Source of the DNA: Physcomitrium patens
Lineage: Eukaryota > Streptophyta > Bryopsida > Funariales > Funariaceae
Direction of reading: 5' to 3'
NCBI RefSeq assembly: GCF_000002425.4
Contig: NC_037271.1
Location: forward strand, 3,683,563-3,747,562
Length of the DNA stretch: 64,000 bases
Positions 11,521 to 23,485 of the stretch are shown here, one piece after another. The translations under genes and the position numbers were made by a program. Positions within the stretch are counted from its first letter, which is position 1. Each line of letters starts with the position of its first letter. The notes beneath the pieces were generated by a model, which did no database searches, was not told where the DNA came from, and saw nothing but the letters and a program-made list of their open reading frames with translations.

Positions 11521-13895
11521 TAGAGAATGTGCGGCTGGAACCTTGTACAACTTCTAGTAAAGGTCCTATTCTCTCCTCAGAATCCTCTCCTTGTTTTACC
11601 TTAAATATTATTTTAGGACCTAAACATTACAAAGCCTCTGCCTTGTTAGATTCAGGAGCCTTAGCGTGTTTCTAAGATGAAGAATTTACTAAAAGACATA
11701 GCATATCTTTAGTAAAGTAAACTAAACCTATTCATGTAGAAGTCATAGATGGTCGTCCATTGTCTTCTGGAGATATTACTCACCAAAACCTTCCTATAGA
11801 AGTAATAATCAATAGTCATAATAGTTTTGTAGTATTTAATATCATTAGATCTCTCTTTAATCCAGTCATTTTAGGTTTATCTTGGTTAAAAAAATACAAC
11901 CCTTAAATAGATATGATTTCCCGAACTCTTACTTTCTCTAAAAGTATAACTAATAGTGTAATTAATCAAGTAGAGAGTTATAAGTCCAGTTCAATTAAAC
12001 TCGTGTTTATAGGTGCAAAAGCTATTTTGCATGCTGCTATGAAAGAATCACCATATATTATTTATGCCACATCCGTTTCTAACAGTGCAAAGACTTCATG
12101 TGGCATTCTAAGCCAATATCAAGAATTTCAAGATGTATTTGAAAAAAAAATGCGGATACACTCCCGGAACATCGTCCCTATGATTGCTCAATTGACCTTC
12201 AAGAAGGAGCACAACTGCCATTCCGACCAATCTATAGTTTATCACAAAATGAGTTGACTGAACTCAAGGAGTATATTGAAGAAAATCTAGTCAAGAATTT
12301 CATACGCCATTCTAAATCTTCGACAGGAGCTCCAATTCTACTTGTGAAGAAAAAAGATGGATCATTATAGATAGGTGTTGATTATCGAGGACTCAACAAG
12401 ATTACCATCAAGAACAGATATCCACTACTTTTAATATTTGGACTTCTTGATCAGTTGAATCAAGCTAAGATCTATACAAAAATAGATCTTTGAGGAGCAT
12501 ACAATCTAGTACACATCAAAGAAGGAGATGAATGGAAGATTACGTTTCAAACTAGGTATGGACATTTTGAATACAACGTCATGCCTTTTGAACTTACAAG
12601 TGCACCAGCAGCTTTTCAACATCTAATGAATGATGTTTTTTGAGAATTTTTGGACGATTTTGTGGTCTATTATCTAGACAACATCTTGATCTATTCTAAG
12701 AATCCAGAAGAACATGAAGTTCATGTTTGCCATGTGTTATAAAAATTAAGATATGTGGGACTCTATGCCAAGATAGAAAAGTGTGTATTTCACACTACTC
12801 AAGTCGATTTTTTAGATTACATCATTTCAAATGATAGACTTATGATGGATCCTAAGAAAGTTCAAACTATTATAGATTGGAAGATCTCAAAAACGGTAAG
12901 AGATGTCCAATGCTTTTTGGAATTCGCCAACTATTATCGGATCTTCATTAGAGACTTCTCTCGAATTGTAGCTCTATTTACACATTTGACTTGTAAAGAC
13001 AAGCTCCAATGAAATCAAGAAACGGAAGTTGTTTTTGAATCTTTGAAGACAGTGTTTGTTTCTATCCCAATCTTGTATCGTGTTGATTTTTCCAAAGCAT
13101 TTTTTTTAGAAACAGATGCATCAGACTTTGCTCTGGGTGTGGTTTTGTCACAAATAGGAACACATGACAAATTTCATCCAGTAGCCTTTCATTCAAAAAA
13201 ATTCTCAGCAGTAGAAATCAATTATGAGATCCTTGACAAAGAACTTCTTGCAAATGTGGATTCTTTTCAAGAATGGCATCATTATCTAGAAGGAGCTTCC
13301 AGTCCAGTCATTGTGTATACAGATCACAAGAATCTCAAATATTTTATATCAATACACGTATTAAATCATCGTCAAGCTCGTTGGAGCATGTCTTTATCAA
13401 GATTCGAGTTCATCATCACTTATTGGCCAAAAAAATAACAAGGTTTGTCCGATGCCTTGTCTAGACGTTCTTATCTTACACCAAAAGAAGGAGATGTAGC
13501 TTTTGAGCAACAAAGAACAGTTCTCTTGAAGTCGGAGCAATTTCACCTTCGAGCAATAAAATCAACATTGACTTTTGATTTAACTTTTTTCAAGTAAGTA
13601 TGTCTTCAGATCCTCTTGTTCATGATATCAAGAATAATTCTTCTAAATTTCATGATCCTTCTAAATTCGAGTTCAAGAAGAACCTACTCTATTTCAAATG
13701 ACACCTATATGTTCCAGAAAGAAAAGCATGTTTACGTGTTCTTCAAGCTCTTCACGACTTTCCAACAGCAGGACATTTTGGATACAATAAGACTTTGGAG
13801 CTGATATCTAGGGATTTTTGGTGGCCTCAAATGTGGAAGGCAGTCAAAGATTTTATACAATCATGTAATCTATACCATAAATCCTTAACATAATG
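11521..13895 (+). pseudogene. Element B pol (PR-RT-RH-partial IN, broken)
   Basis: The protease has LLDSGALACF (active-site DSG, about 11644-11675). The RT starts with [13 protein letters not shown] (about 12160-12200), then [32 protein letters not shown] and YYLDNILIYSK (about 12667-12700), where the second catalytic aspartate of YxDD is Asn. RNase H (ETDASDFALGVVLSQ, YTDHKNLKYF) lies at 13043-13438. The integrase H2C2 finger (HDFPTAGHFGYNKTLELISR) ends near 13880 with one Cys changed to Tyr. A single-base loss in an A run near 12131-12140 shifts the frame between protease and RT. Truncation removes the catalytic integrase core. Confidence 0.85.
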
Positions 13896-14120
13896 AGTAA
13901 ATTTTTATTGTTTCCACTTGGACCTTATCATGTTCTCTAAATGTCTCCGCAAATGCTTCTAAAAAAGCTTCAAAGTTTCTCAACATTGAAGATCTCTTCT
14001 CAAATAAAGGAGCAAACCAAGATAAGGCTTGTTTTGAGAGCAACTTTCCAACTAAACCAATTCTTTATTATTTTGTTGGATAGCATTCAGGTTGTAAAAA
14101 AATTACAAATCAAATTTCCT
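13896..14120 (-). pseudogene. Element D: reversed gypsy gag fragment
   Basis: On the minus strand the translation reads RIGLVGKLLSKQALSWF followed by a segment ending AETFREHDKVQVET. This matches the middle of a Ty3/gypsy gag domain (the ALSWF motif and the stretch after it). It joins element B without spacer and in the opposite orientation, so the junction near 13895 is a rearrangement or a nested insertion scar. Only about 75 codons remain. Confidence 0.65.
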
Positions 14121-15660
14121 TAACAAATCTTCAAAATTTGGTAATACCAAGTGAATGGAAAGGTGGCCATTCATGTTCAGATTCAAACAGCCAAAGTGCC
14201 GATTGATGCATAAAGAGCCACAGCTGATACATTACTAGAAGCAACATCCTACACACTTACAATTTCAGCAAAAGATGGCCATCTGGGAATCCACCACTGT
14301 TCTCAAAGCTGTGCATATCAGTTCTCGGCTTAGTCAACAGTGATTTGACAATGACTGGCCCTTCATCTAGTCGTTCTATGTATCACCGGGGCATTTTTGC
14401 TACACGCTGCTGTGCCCCCAGTGCGCGGCTTACCAGCAAGCATTTGAAAAAACTGAATCCAAAAACTACGTCCACCCAATTAGTGTCAATAGATTCATGC
14501 TAATTTCTTATGTAAGATTGAAGTGACCTCTTGTGCAATTGCTGCACCAACAATTATGAATTGTTGATTATTACTACCGCAACAAAAATTCTTTCATGAA
14601 CACCTCTCTGATTCGAAACGGAAAGGAGTACTGATGTACTCCACCAAAAACAAGATCGTATTATGTAGAGAAGTTCATGAATGTTTTGGAATAGAGGAAT
14701 TTTTTGTGAACAATAGGAACAAGAGATTTTGGCTCGTAAAAGCTAATAGCTTTTATTTGTGGGTTATATACTTTTGAAGCAATTACAAAAACATATCATG
14801 TCTGCCTTTGAAAACAGAAATTGTTATTCAACCTGAAAACACATGCAAGTACAGATTCTAAGAAAGAAGGTACATCTTCTTGATATTCCATATGATATAA
14901 GAAACACATGTAAACTAGCATTTGGAGCTTTGCATCAAATATAGTATATTTAAGCAAGGTATGGATGCATGGCAATGTAAAATTCAATGATTGTATATTG
15001 ATAAAATACAATACAAAAAATGTAACTAATAATTATAAAAATAAACACTATACAAAAATTAAATCAAAACATAAAAAAGAATATGTTTAATCATATATGT
15101 TTATCTTTCATATTAAAAAAAATGATGATTGTTAATTTTTGTGCATCTATTTAAAAGGCAATGCATTCATTTATGTATATATGTATTCAATTATTATAAA
15201 AGCGCTCAAAATATTATTTTTTAAATTACCTTTGCCATCTTGTTATTCTCTTTCTTTACACTCTCTATTTCAAAACTTCTTTCTTTAGAAAAAAATAGTA
15301 TTATTCTTATAATGGAAAAAATAAACAAATAAATAACTATAACAAGCCTCAATTTTAGATCCATAATCTTGGAGTGCTATGGTTAGCAATGGCTTAGAAA
15401 GTTAAAGTTTGATACTAGATTATTCAGCTAAGTATTAGAATATAATTTATTTTTGTAATAATTATTCAAAATAAAGTGTTTTAAATTATTTTAAATTATA
15501 AATAATATTTTTGTATAAAATTTAAATTTCTTAAGTATTTAAATAAATTAATATAATATATGATTATATTATCCAATAATTAAACATGATATATTAAAAT
15601 ATATGTATGTTATTTTTAATATTTTTAAATAAATTTTTAAATAACTAGAAATAAAATTAT
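14121..15660. other. Intergenic DNA, nothing recognised
   Basis: 14,121-14,600 is less AT-rich than its surroundings and may be a scrap of unique or former genic sequence. No protein family is recognised in any frame. From 14,600 on the DNA is AT-rich with no coding signal. A minus-strand frame at 14796-15011 has no family features. Confidence 0.5.
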
Positions 15661-17640
15661 TCAAATGAGAGGGAAGAGATCTAGCATCCACATCAAAACA
15701 AAGAAGAGAGCGAGGAAATGGAAGTTTGATGCAAAGACAAAGAAAAGAAGGAGGAGATCTAGAATGCACATCAAGATAAAGAAGAGTGGGAAGAGATCCA
15801 AGATCCATGCTAAGACATAGAAGAGAGGAAAGAGATCCAAGATCCATGCCAAAACATAGAAGAGAGGGAGGGGATCCAAGATCCATGCCAAAACATAGAA
15901 GAGAGGGAGGGGATCCAAGATCCATGCCAAGACAAAGAAGAGAGGGAAGAGATCTGGGATCCACATCAACACAAAGAAGAGAAGGAGGAGATCTAAGATC
16001 CAAGCCAAGATAAGGAAGTGAAGGATGACATCAAGAATCTAGATCAAGACAAAGAAGAGAGAGAGGAGATCTATGCCAAGACAAAGAAGAGCGGGAAGAG
16101 ATTTGGGATCCACATCAAGACAAAGAAGAGAGAGAAGAGATTAAAGATCCATGCCAAGACAAACAAGAGAGCGAAGAAATCCAAGATCCATGCCAAGATA
16201 AAAAAAAAAAGAGAGGAGATTTAAGATCCATACTAAGACAAAGAAGAGAGGGAGGAGATGCAAGATTGATGCGAAGACAAAAAAGAAAAGAAGGAGATCT
16301 GGAATCCACATCAAGACAAAGCAGAGAGGGAAGAGATCCAAGATCCACGCCAAGACAAAGAAGAGAGAGAGGAGATCCAAGATCCATGCCAAGACAAAGT
16401 AGAGAAGGAAGAGATCTGGGATCCACATCAACACAAAGAAGAGAAGGAGAAGATCTAAGATCCAGGCCAAGATAAAGAAGTGAAGGATGACATTAAGAAT
16501 CTAGATCAAGACAAAGAAGAGAGGGAAGAGATTTGGGATCCACATCAAGACAAAGAAGATGGGAAGAAATCCAAGATCTATGTCAAGATAAAGAAGAGAG
16601 AGAGGAGATCAAAGATCCATGCCAAGACAAATAAGAGAGAGGAGATCCAAGATCCATATTCAGATAAAGAAGAGATGGAAGAGATCTAAAATCCACATGA
16701 AGACAAAGAAGAGGAGAAGGAGATGTAGGATCCACATGCAGACAAAGAAGAGAGGGTGGAGATCTAAGATCTACATGAAGCCAAAGAAGAGAAGAAGGAG
16801 ATCTAAAATCCATGCCAAGACGAAGAAGAGAAGGAAGAGTCTTGGATCCACATCGAGACTTAATAGAAAGGAAGGAGATCTGTGATCCACATCGAGATAA
16901 AGAAGAGAAGGTGGAGATCTAAGATCCACATCAAGACAAAGAAGAGAGGAAGGAGATCTAAAATCCATGCCAAGACAAAGAAGAGAGGAAGGAGATCTAA
17001 AATCCATGCCAAGACAAAGAAGAAAGGGAAGAGTTCTTGAATCCACATTGAGTCATAGTAGAGAGGGAGAAGATTTAGGATCTACATCCATACAAAGAAG
17101 ATAGGGAGGAGATCCAAGTTCTATTCTAAGACAAAGAAGAGAGGGAGGAGATCCAAAATCCATGCCAAGACAAAGCAGAGAGAAAGGAGATGCAAGACCT
17201 ATATCAAGACAAAGAAGAGAGGGATGAGATCCAAGATTTATGCCAAGACAAAGAAGAAAGGGAGGAGATCCAAGATCCATGCCAAGACAAAGAAGAGAGG
17301 GAGGAGATCTGGAATCTACATCAAGATAAAGAAAAAAGGAAGGAGATCTAAGATTCATGCCAAGACAAAGACGAGAGGGAGGAGATCCAAGTTCCATGCC
17401 AAGACAAAGAAGAGAGGGAGGAGATCTGGAATCCCCATCAAGACAAAGAAGAGAGGGAAGATATCTGCGATCCATGCCAAGGCAATGAAGAAAAGGAAGA
17501 GATCTAGGATCTATGCTAAAGCAAGGAAGAAGAAGAAGAGATCTATGACCTATGCCAAGACAAAGAAGAAGGAGATGAGGGAATCAAGACTCATGCTGAG
17601 ATAAAGAAGAAAAGAAAGAAAAGATCAAGAGTCATGTTAG
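15661..17640. repeat. 39-bp minisatellite (13-codon period)
   Basis: About 50 imperfect copies of a 39-bp purine-rich unit, roughly GAGATCCAAGATCCATGCC followed by AAGACAAAGAAGAGAGGGAG. Two unit types alternate irregularly, one with ATCCATGCC and one with ATCCACATC. Because 39 is divisible by three, reading frames stay open for 60-140 codons in several frames on both strands. On plus they give REGGDPRSMPKHR-like repeats, on minus LCLGMDLGSPPSL-like repeats. None has a convincing start, splice context or single long frame. A few units carry indels that break the frames. Confidence 0.92.
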
Positions 17641-18007
17641 GACAAAAAACAAATGAAGGAAGAGACTATGATTTCCATTAAGGTTAGAAAGAAAAGAAGA
17701 TGGTCAAGGACCTTTGCTAGGAGAAAGAAAAAGAGATTTGAATCAATCAATCAAAGGCCTTGGATGTGTGTATAAATATAATGGATGTGCATATAACAAT
17801 TTAAGAATGCTTATTGCTTAAACCTATAATAAAATATACAAAATATGTATGATACATGATTTATTTAATTTTTTTTATATTAATCTATATAAATATTCAT
17901 TATTGTTGAATTCACTCCTTTTGTTTAAAAAAATCACTATTAAAAGAAATTAAGATAAAAATTCAAAAGTACATTAATAAATTTTTATGGTCATTTACCA
18001 TAATACA

Positions 18008-18041
<34 letters not shown>

Positions 18042-18830
18042 TTTGTATATTATTTTTATTCCATTGAAGATCATACATCTATTCAAACATCCATTTAAAC
18101 ATTCATCATTTAATAAAGAAGAGTATGACTTTATGTATTCATCCATTTATCACCTACACATCAATTCACATGACTATCCAAATTGTGATTTTTTCATTAC
18201 ACCTTGATAATTAACTGCAATGAATTAGTTCTAAAGCAAAGCAAAGAATCTAATTCTAGGACAATATCAAAATTAAAGAAAATCAAATCACATACATGTA
18301 AAAGTAAAAATAAAAAATCACAGGCAACTATAACAAATTGCAACAAAAGATATATAAAATGCAATCATACAAATCTTGTGGTATTGATTTATAGTATATT
18401 TTTAGGTTTTGTAAATAAAGATCTAAAAATTTATAATGCTGTCATACTATGCAACCAAAAATAATCATAAAACACTCGATCTTATATTTGAAGAAAAAAG
18501 ACACTCTTTAATCCACAATAGTGTAAATTGTATAAGTCTTGATAGTAGATATTGAATTCAAATCTACACCCTCTTGTATTGTAGCCAAGATCCATGGAAT
18601 CACTTAGCAAAATTGTCTCTCACAATTGATTATGTACATCATTGCAACGAACAAATAAATGTGCTTAATGCAGTAATAAAAAAAAGAAATAAGAATTGTA
18701 GAAGAGCTACTTAATAGATTGACTTATTTCTACCATGGTGTTTCTACGACAGATACAAGCGCTATCCAAGAGGAGAAAATAGATTGAGAGCAAGCACCAT
18801 TCTCCTAATTTTGTTTGAGCAGATTCAGTT
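17641..18830. other. AT-rich spacer with poly(A) run
   Basis: Transition from the minisatellite into AT-rich DNA. A run of about 27 A residues lies at 18010-18036. No gene or mobile element is recognised. Confidence 0.6.
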
Positions 18831-20902
18831 GCAGCCTGGCTTACTCGGCATAAATTTTGAAAATACGCGGAAACATGAACTTGTGACGGAAGCGTATGAT
18901 GCTTGCTTAGAGCCGGTGACGTAGCTTCTGTTGCTCACCTACTCGAACTGTACTTGATAACTAAATGCTTTTTAAGGCATTCAATCTCTGAGTTTCAGAC
19001 AATACACAGCAAGGTAAGATAGGAAAAGATTCAGTGACAATTGCGGTATGACGGAACGTCCAACTAAAATACTAGAAACCACATCAGATATCTATTATTC
19101 AGATTCAGAACAGAACAGAAAGTTTCATCCTAAAAATAATAACGGTCCACGCAAAGGGAAAACAGTTAACCAGATATATGTAGAGAAAAGTGGACTACAT
19201 CCGCATTGCAGTGTTGGAAGGATTACAAACTCGCTCACCATCGCCGGCAATAGAAGAATGCTGCATAAGCTTTTGAACATGTGTTAAACTCGAGATGACA
19301 AGCCTACAACCATCCAGGACAGAAGCTTTAGAGGCATATACACGTTCCTACTGAATTACTGCTCTATCAACCCAACAACCTCCGTCCGAAGTGCACATTT
19401 TTCCAAAAGTGAACACTCACCAATCCCTGTTAACACTTGAGCGTGCATTCATCTTACGATTTCTCCAGTGACTGCTTATCTCGTAACAAGGATTCTCTAT
19501 CCTTTCCACGTGTCCAAGATGACATCATCAAAGGCCGAACTATCACAACTGCACGATGCGGATGGCTGAATAAGAGAAAATCCTGACCAAGTTCTTGAGA
19601 GTTTACAAAGAAACAACTCAAAGTATTCACTGATTAAACAATAAACTACTACCCAAATTGACGCTCCAATTCTTTGCTGGACATTAATACGACTCCAATC
19701 TTCGTACTCTAGTCTTCATGCTCACATGCGTCATAGAACTAGTAAGACTTATTCGTTATTACCTTAAAGAATTCAGTTCATTGAAATAAAATTTCGACAG
19801 AGAAAATTTATAGAAGGATGGGCAAGAAAGAGAAGACTATGAAGAGAGTTCAAACACAAGATGTCATAGGATCAAGCTATGGAATAAACACCAACAATCA
19901 GCAACTACCGATAACCTCGATACTCAACCGAATACTCAGATTTACTATAAAAAAATTAAAATGCCCACTTACGAGCGAGATTGCTGTTGCAGAGCCTTCA
20001 CAAACTTTTACATCACACGATTCTGCCAACTTGCGCGAAGAGTCCTGACCCATAGCAGCTTCTGCCAGACTGATCCAGCCTCTATCAGTGTCCAATTACC
20101 ATCCTGACTTCCCCTTGGTCCTCGACAATGTCACAGAAATCGCATCTTCAGAAAATTTTTACTCAATTTCTCATTTCTAATTTTTAATACCTGCCGAAAT
20201 GCACCCCACCATTAAGTGGTAAGAACAGTTAAGACTATGTGACTAGAGGTATTAGGCTTAACACGAAAAGTTGATAAGACACTATCCTTCGCATCAGGGG
20301 AAATTTATAGTCGTCGGAGCTGAAATCGTCAATTCAGAACACTGATGTACTCATCGCAATTATCAATATACAGCTAAATAACCCAATGACAACGATGATT
20401 ACTGACCATTGCCAAAATTGAATTGCCTGTTGAATAACTTAACTGCTAGAACAATCCATGTCATAAATAAAACAGATTTCCATTCATAAACATAATTTCC
20501 CGCGTTTCGTAATCAGAAAAAACTGAGAGGTTACGATCCGCCATGATATCACAACCTTGATCATTTGCAACGTCCCACATTATTGCAAATATCGAGTTCA
20601 CTGTTCAAAGAACAGCAAACACTCAAGCTGCTAGCTCTACAAAGTGACATGTGAGAAATCAACCTGAACGATGACAGCATCAATATTCACAAAAAGAAGC
20701 CATCAATGCAGTCGAAAGTTAAGTCACTAGACACCGTCGCGGACATAAAAACTTTCATACAGAATGCTACCTGTACTAGTTGGTCTCTTTAAATAATATC
20801 CTGATAGTTTATAGTATGATCATCCGCACTGTACATGTATTCAACAGATGTAAAATCACAGCAGATGGACACATGAATTTATCACAGAAGGAGATTCACC
20901 TA
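18831..20902 (-). other. Moderate-GC region downstream of the TFIP11-like gene
   Basis: This 2-kb stretch has base composition like that of the neighbouring gene's flanks and lies just 3' of its stop codon. The simplest reading is a long 3'-untranslated or terminator region, possibly spliced. A minus-strand frame of 65 codons (19898-20095, beginning MDTDRGWISLAEAAMG) runs into a GTAAGT donor-like site near 19969. No homologue is recognised. No function is assigned. Confidence 0.35.
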
Positions 20903-23485
20903 TTACTTCCACCGGCTTCCACTGCGACTGCGGTGCATCTCCAATATTTGTCCAAAGTGGACCTGCTTCCATCCTTCACCAGTCTGAGCAAATATACTCT
21001 GCTTAGCATTATCTATGACCACACTCACAGCCCCAAAACTGTATACTTGAAGACCCTCATGCATACGCCCAGGTTTAGGAATGAACTGAACGTCGTTTTC
21101 TTGGGCGAAAGCCTCAGCAACTTCTTTTAAAGTCATCTCTGCTCCAGAATCATTCTCATCCATATCAAGAGCTGCATGCTGCTTTTGCGGTTGTACGTAT
21201 GTAGCACCATGACCTTGTTGAGAATGGGCTTGCTGAGAAAGCTCAAGTATCCTCTGTTCTGCAACTCGAAGATATGTCAGTTTTTCCCGTGTTGCCTGTG
21301 GTATACTCGGTGTCGCCTCCATACCTTGGTTTATCAAGTCAAGTGCTGAACTAAGATGGTGCCGGATCTTCTCGTTGGCCACGAGTTCACTCGGCAGCAA
21401 GGACTTCCAACCCACAAACCATGCAGTAACCTCATCATAATCCGGACTTGCGCTTAGCCAGTGATGTAAAACCTGGTGCCACTTTGGAAAAAAATTTGCT
21501 TCCAAAATATTAATCATATGGTGCAAAGGAACGGCAGAGACCCATGCCATGACCCAGTGAAACTGATCTAAAATCTGTTTGGCAGGATTCAACACAAACT
21601 CCTGCATTGCCTGGATAAGCTTGGGCATTATCGAACGCACAATTAGCATCTCCCAGTTGGCAGGATCAAAAACAGTTTTCCAAGGGGAAAGAAGAGCTAG
21701 AGCAGAGGAATCCCCTGGGTGCCAATTAACTAACGCAACATTTAGCTTGTATCGAATAGGAACATAGAGTGGCTCCATTCGTGGACCTAGCCAAGGTAAC
21801 CAAGGATGGAGCCATGCATGGATGGGAACTTCTTCAAGCCGAGGATCCCACGCATCCACCGCAGCAGTCAGCTTTGGCATAACAAGTCCTTCAAGAAGAT
21901 TTTGTTTAACCCCTCCAGGAAGCACCTTATCCCAAGCCTCAAGAAATCTCAGCAGTGGCTCTGGATCTCGAGGTTGCCACGAGTTTGTCGTGGCCAAACG
22001 GATATGAGGAAATACAACCTCAAGAACTAGCTGGATGTAAGGCGAATTGTCAACATCTTGAAATATGGCATGATCGTGTGCTTCATTGCCCTGTAAGAGC
22101 TCCTGCCACGCAGCCATGGCCTCGATTCCATGCAGAGGTTGAAGGAGTGGTTGCCAGCCTCTAAAAAGGGCATTCATCATAGGCAAAGCCAAGGAAAGGG
22201 CTATGATGCCGACGCTAAATAACTTGTACTCATCTCGGTATGTGTGTTTGATTCTTGCAAACGCGCTGGCTAAACTTTCTAAAGTCATTCCCTCCATAGA
22301 AATTTGTCCCCGGATCTGTTCAAGAGAAGTCATCACAGCCTCTATGACGGCAATCTGCTTCCCCTGAGTGCTTACGACAGCTTCCAGTCGCTCCCTGTCT
22401 TTATTCAGAATCAGCACCGTGTCCCTCTCGCTTTGTAACCTCTGATTGCAAGTTTGAACCTCCGCCTCTGTCGTATCTACGATTAGACGAAGATTATGTT
22501 GTAACTCGGGCATCGGAGTACTGTCCTCTACTGGCATCTGCTCAGCATTCAAATTCTCCAGATTAGTTAGCAACCTCGGTTGAGGACCTCGCATGTCGAG
22601 AACTGTCTGGTGAATAATCCCTCCGTTCTGTGCATCTTTCTCTGCTAACAGCTCCGCTGCAGTGCGGAGCTCTGTCTTCTTCTTCCCTTTATTCTTCTTC
22701 ATCCATAGCTTTTCTTTAGACTTTGGCTTCTCCACCACAACGTCTTCATCTGGTTGCCGCATACCAGGGGGAGGAGGCAGTCCGGTTGCTGTTTCCCTAA
22801 ATTCATTGAATCCCATACCCATGTTCTTGGGTCGTAGTTTGGCTTCAATTGGTTGCGCAATACCTTGTTCATTCTTCCCCAGACCTCCTCCTTTGTAACC
22901 CATCTTTTCTAGCAACTTGGACCCAATTCCTCTAGTGAACATTTCAAAAGTAGGAACAGAACCTGTGCCTCCACTTGCCAAGGACCTCGACTTCGTGGCA
23001 GCCTTCTTTCCCTTTTCTCTCTCTAATTCTCTCCGCTCTGCTCCTTCTTTGATCCTCCTCCCAAATGCTGTTGGGAGCAATTCCTCCTCTTCAACATTTT
23101 CCTCCTGTTTAATGTTTCCTTTCGCGCCAAATCCTAGTCCAGTAGCGGATCCCAGAACAGCGGTTCCAAACCCTAATCCGGCCCCAACAGGAGCCACTTG
23201 CTCCTCTTTCTCCTCCTTTTCAATCTCTTCCGACGGCATAACTGTACCCGTCGATACGAAACTCACGGGTTTTGTTAGGTCACTCTTCTTGTTATCCCCC
23301 CGACGCCTCTTCTTCCCTGGCTCTTCATAATCAGAATCACTGTCATCAACCCCATACAGTGCCTCCTCCTTAGTCTGTCGCTTCTTTGCTTTCGGTTTGC
23401 GGGCAAAGAAGTCACCCCCAATCCAGATCCCATCTTCGTACTCATTATCCATGCTAAACCGCTCATAATGCTGATACTCGTCCAT
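20903..23485 (-). CDS. TFIP11/STIPL1-type G-patch spliceosome disassembly factor
   Basis: Single-exon frame encoding 860 residues, close to the usual size of plant STIPL1 proteins. The start is the ATG at 23485, giving MDEYQHYERFSMDNEYEDG, the conserved family N-terminus. An in-frame upstream ATG at 23566 adds 27 residues without family resemblance and was rejected. Domains in order: TIP N-terminal region with acidic and basic low complexity (about 1-165), G-patch (about 183-228, GIGSKLLEKMGYKGGGLGK), then a long helical GCFC domain, and the conserved C-terminal block (KEVAEAFAQENDVQFIPKPGR). Known family role: the G-patch recruits and activates the DEAH helicase Prp43/DHX15 in the nucleus for intron-lariat spliceosome release. 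The absence of introns in the coding part is also seen in plant homologues as I recall them. Confidence 0.95.
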   Translation of the reverse strand: MDEYQHYERFSMDNEYEDGIWIGGDFFARKPKAKKRQTKEEALYGVDDSDSDYEEPGKKRRRGDNKKSDLTKPVSFVSTGTVMPSEEIEKEEKEEQVAPVGAGLGFGTAVLGSATGLGFGAKGNIKQEENVEEEELLPTAFGRRIKEGAERRELEREKGKKAATKSRSLASGGTGSVPTFEMFTRGIGSKLLEKMGYKGGGLGKNEQGIAQPIEAKLRPKNMGMGFNEFRETATGLPPPPGMRQPDEDVVVEKPKSKEKLWMKKNKGKKKTELRTAAELLAEKDAQNGGIIHQTVLDMRGPQPRLLTNLENLNAEQMPVEDSTPMPELQHNLRLIVDTTEAEVQTCNQRLQSERDTVLILNKDRERLEAVVSTQGKQIAVIEAVMTSLEQIRGQISMEGMTLESLASAFARIKHTYRDEYKLFSVGIIALSLALPMMNALFRGWQPLLQPLHGIEAMAAWQELLQGNEAHDHAIFQDVDNSPYIQLVLEVVFPHIRLATTNSWQPRDPEPLLRFLEAWDKVLPGGVKQNLLEGLVMPKLTAAVDAWDPRLEEVPIHAWLHPWLPWLGPRMEPLYVPIRYKLNVALVNWHPGDSSALALLSPWKTVFDPANWEMLIVRSIMPKLIQAMQEFVLNPAKQILDQFHWVMAWVSAVPLHHMINILEANFFPKWHQVLHHWLSASPDYDEVTAWFVGWKSLLPSELVANEKIRHHLSSALDLINQGMEATPSIPQATREKLTYLRVAEQRILELSQQAHSQQGHGATYVQPQKQHAALDMDENDSGAEMTLKEVAEAFAQENDVQFIPKPGRMHEGLQVYSFGAVSVVIDNAKQSIFAQTGEGWKQVHFGQILEMHRSRSGSRWK

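Larger units (their letters stand above)
9753..13895 (+). mobile_element. Element B: 3'-truncated Ty3/gypsy chromovirus
   Basis: The plus-strand element starts with a 575-bp LTR (9753-10327) inserted into the integrase of element A, followed directly by a primer binding site and then gag, protease, RT, RNase H and the integrase zinc finger. It stops abruptly near 13895. The integrase core, chromodomain and 3' LTR are missing. It belongs to the same family as element C on the other strand, with matching LTR, gag start and pol order. Reading frames carry several stops and at least one frameshift, so it is dead. Confidence 0.9.

Noticed and set aside
15569-17604. Several open frames of 60-144 codons in the minisatellite, on both strands, as repeat proteins
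   Set aside because: The 39-bp period automatically keeps frames open. They overlap each other on both strands, are broken by unit indels, and have no supporting start or splice context.
22662-23330. Plus-strand frames opposite the TFIP11-like gene
   Set aside because: They are antisense shadows of the conserved minus-strand coding exon.
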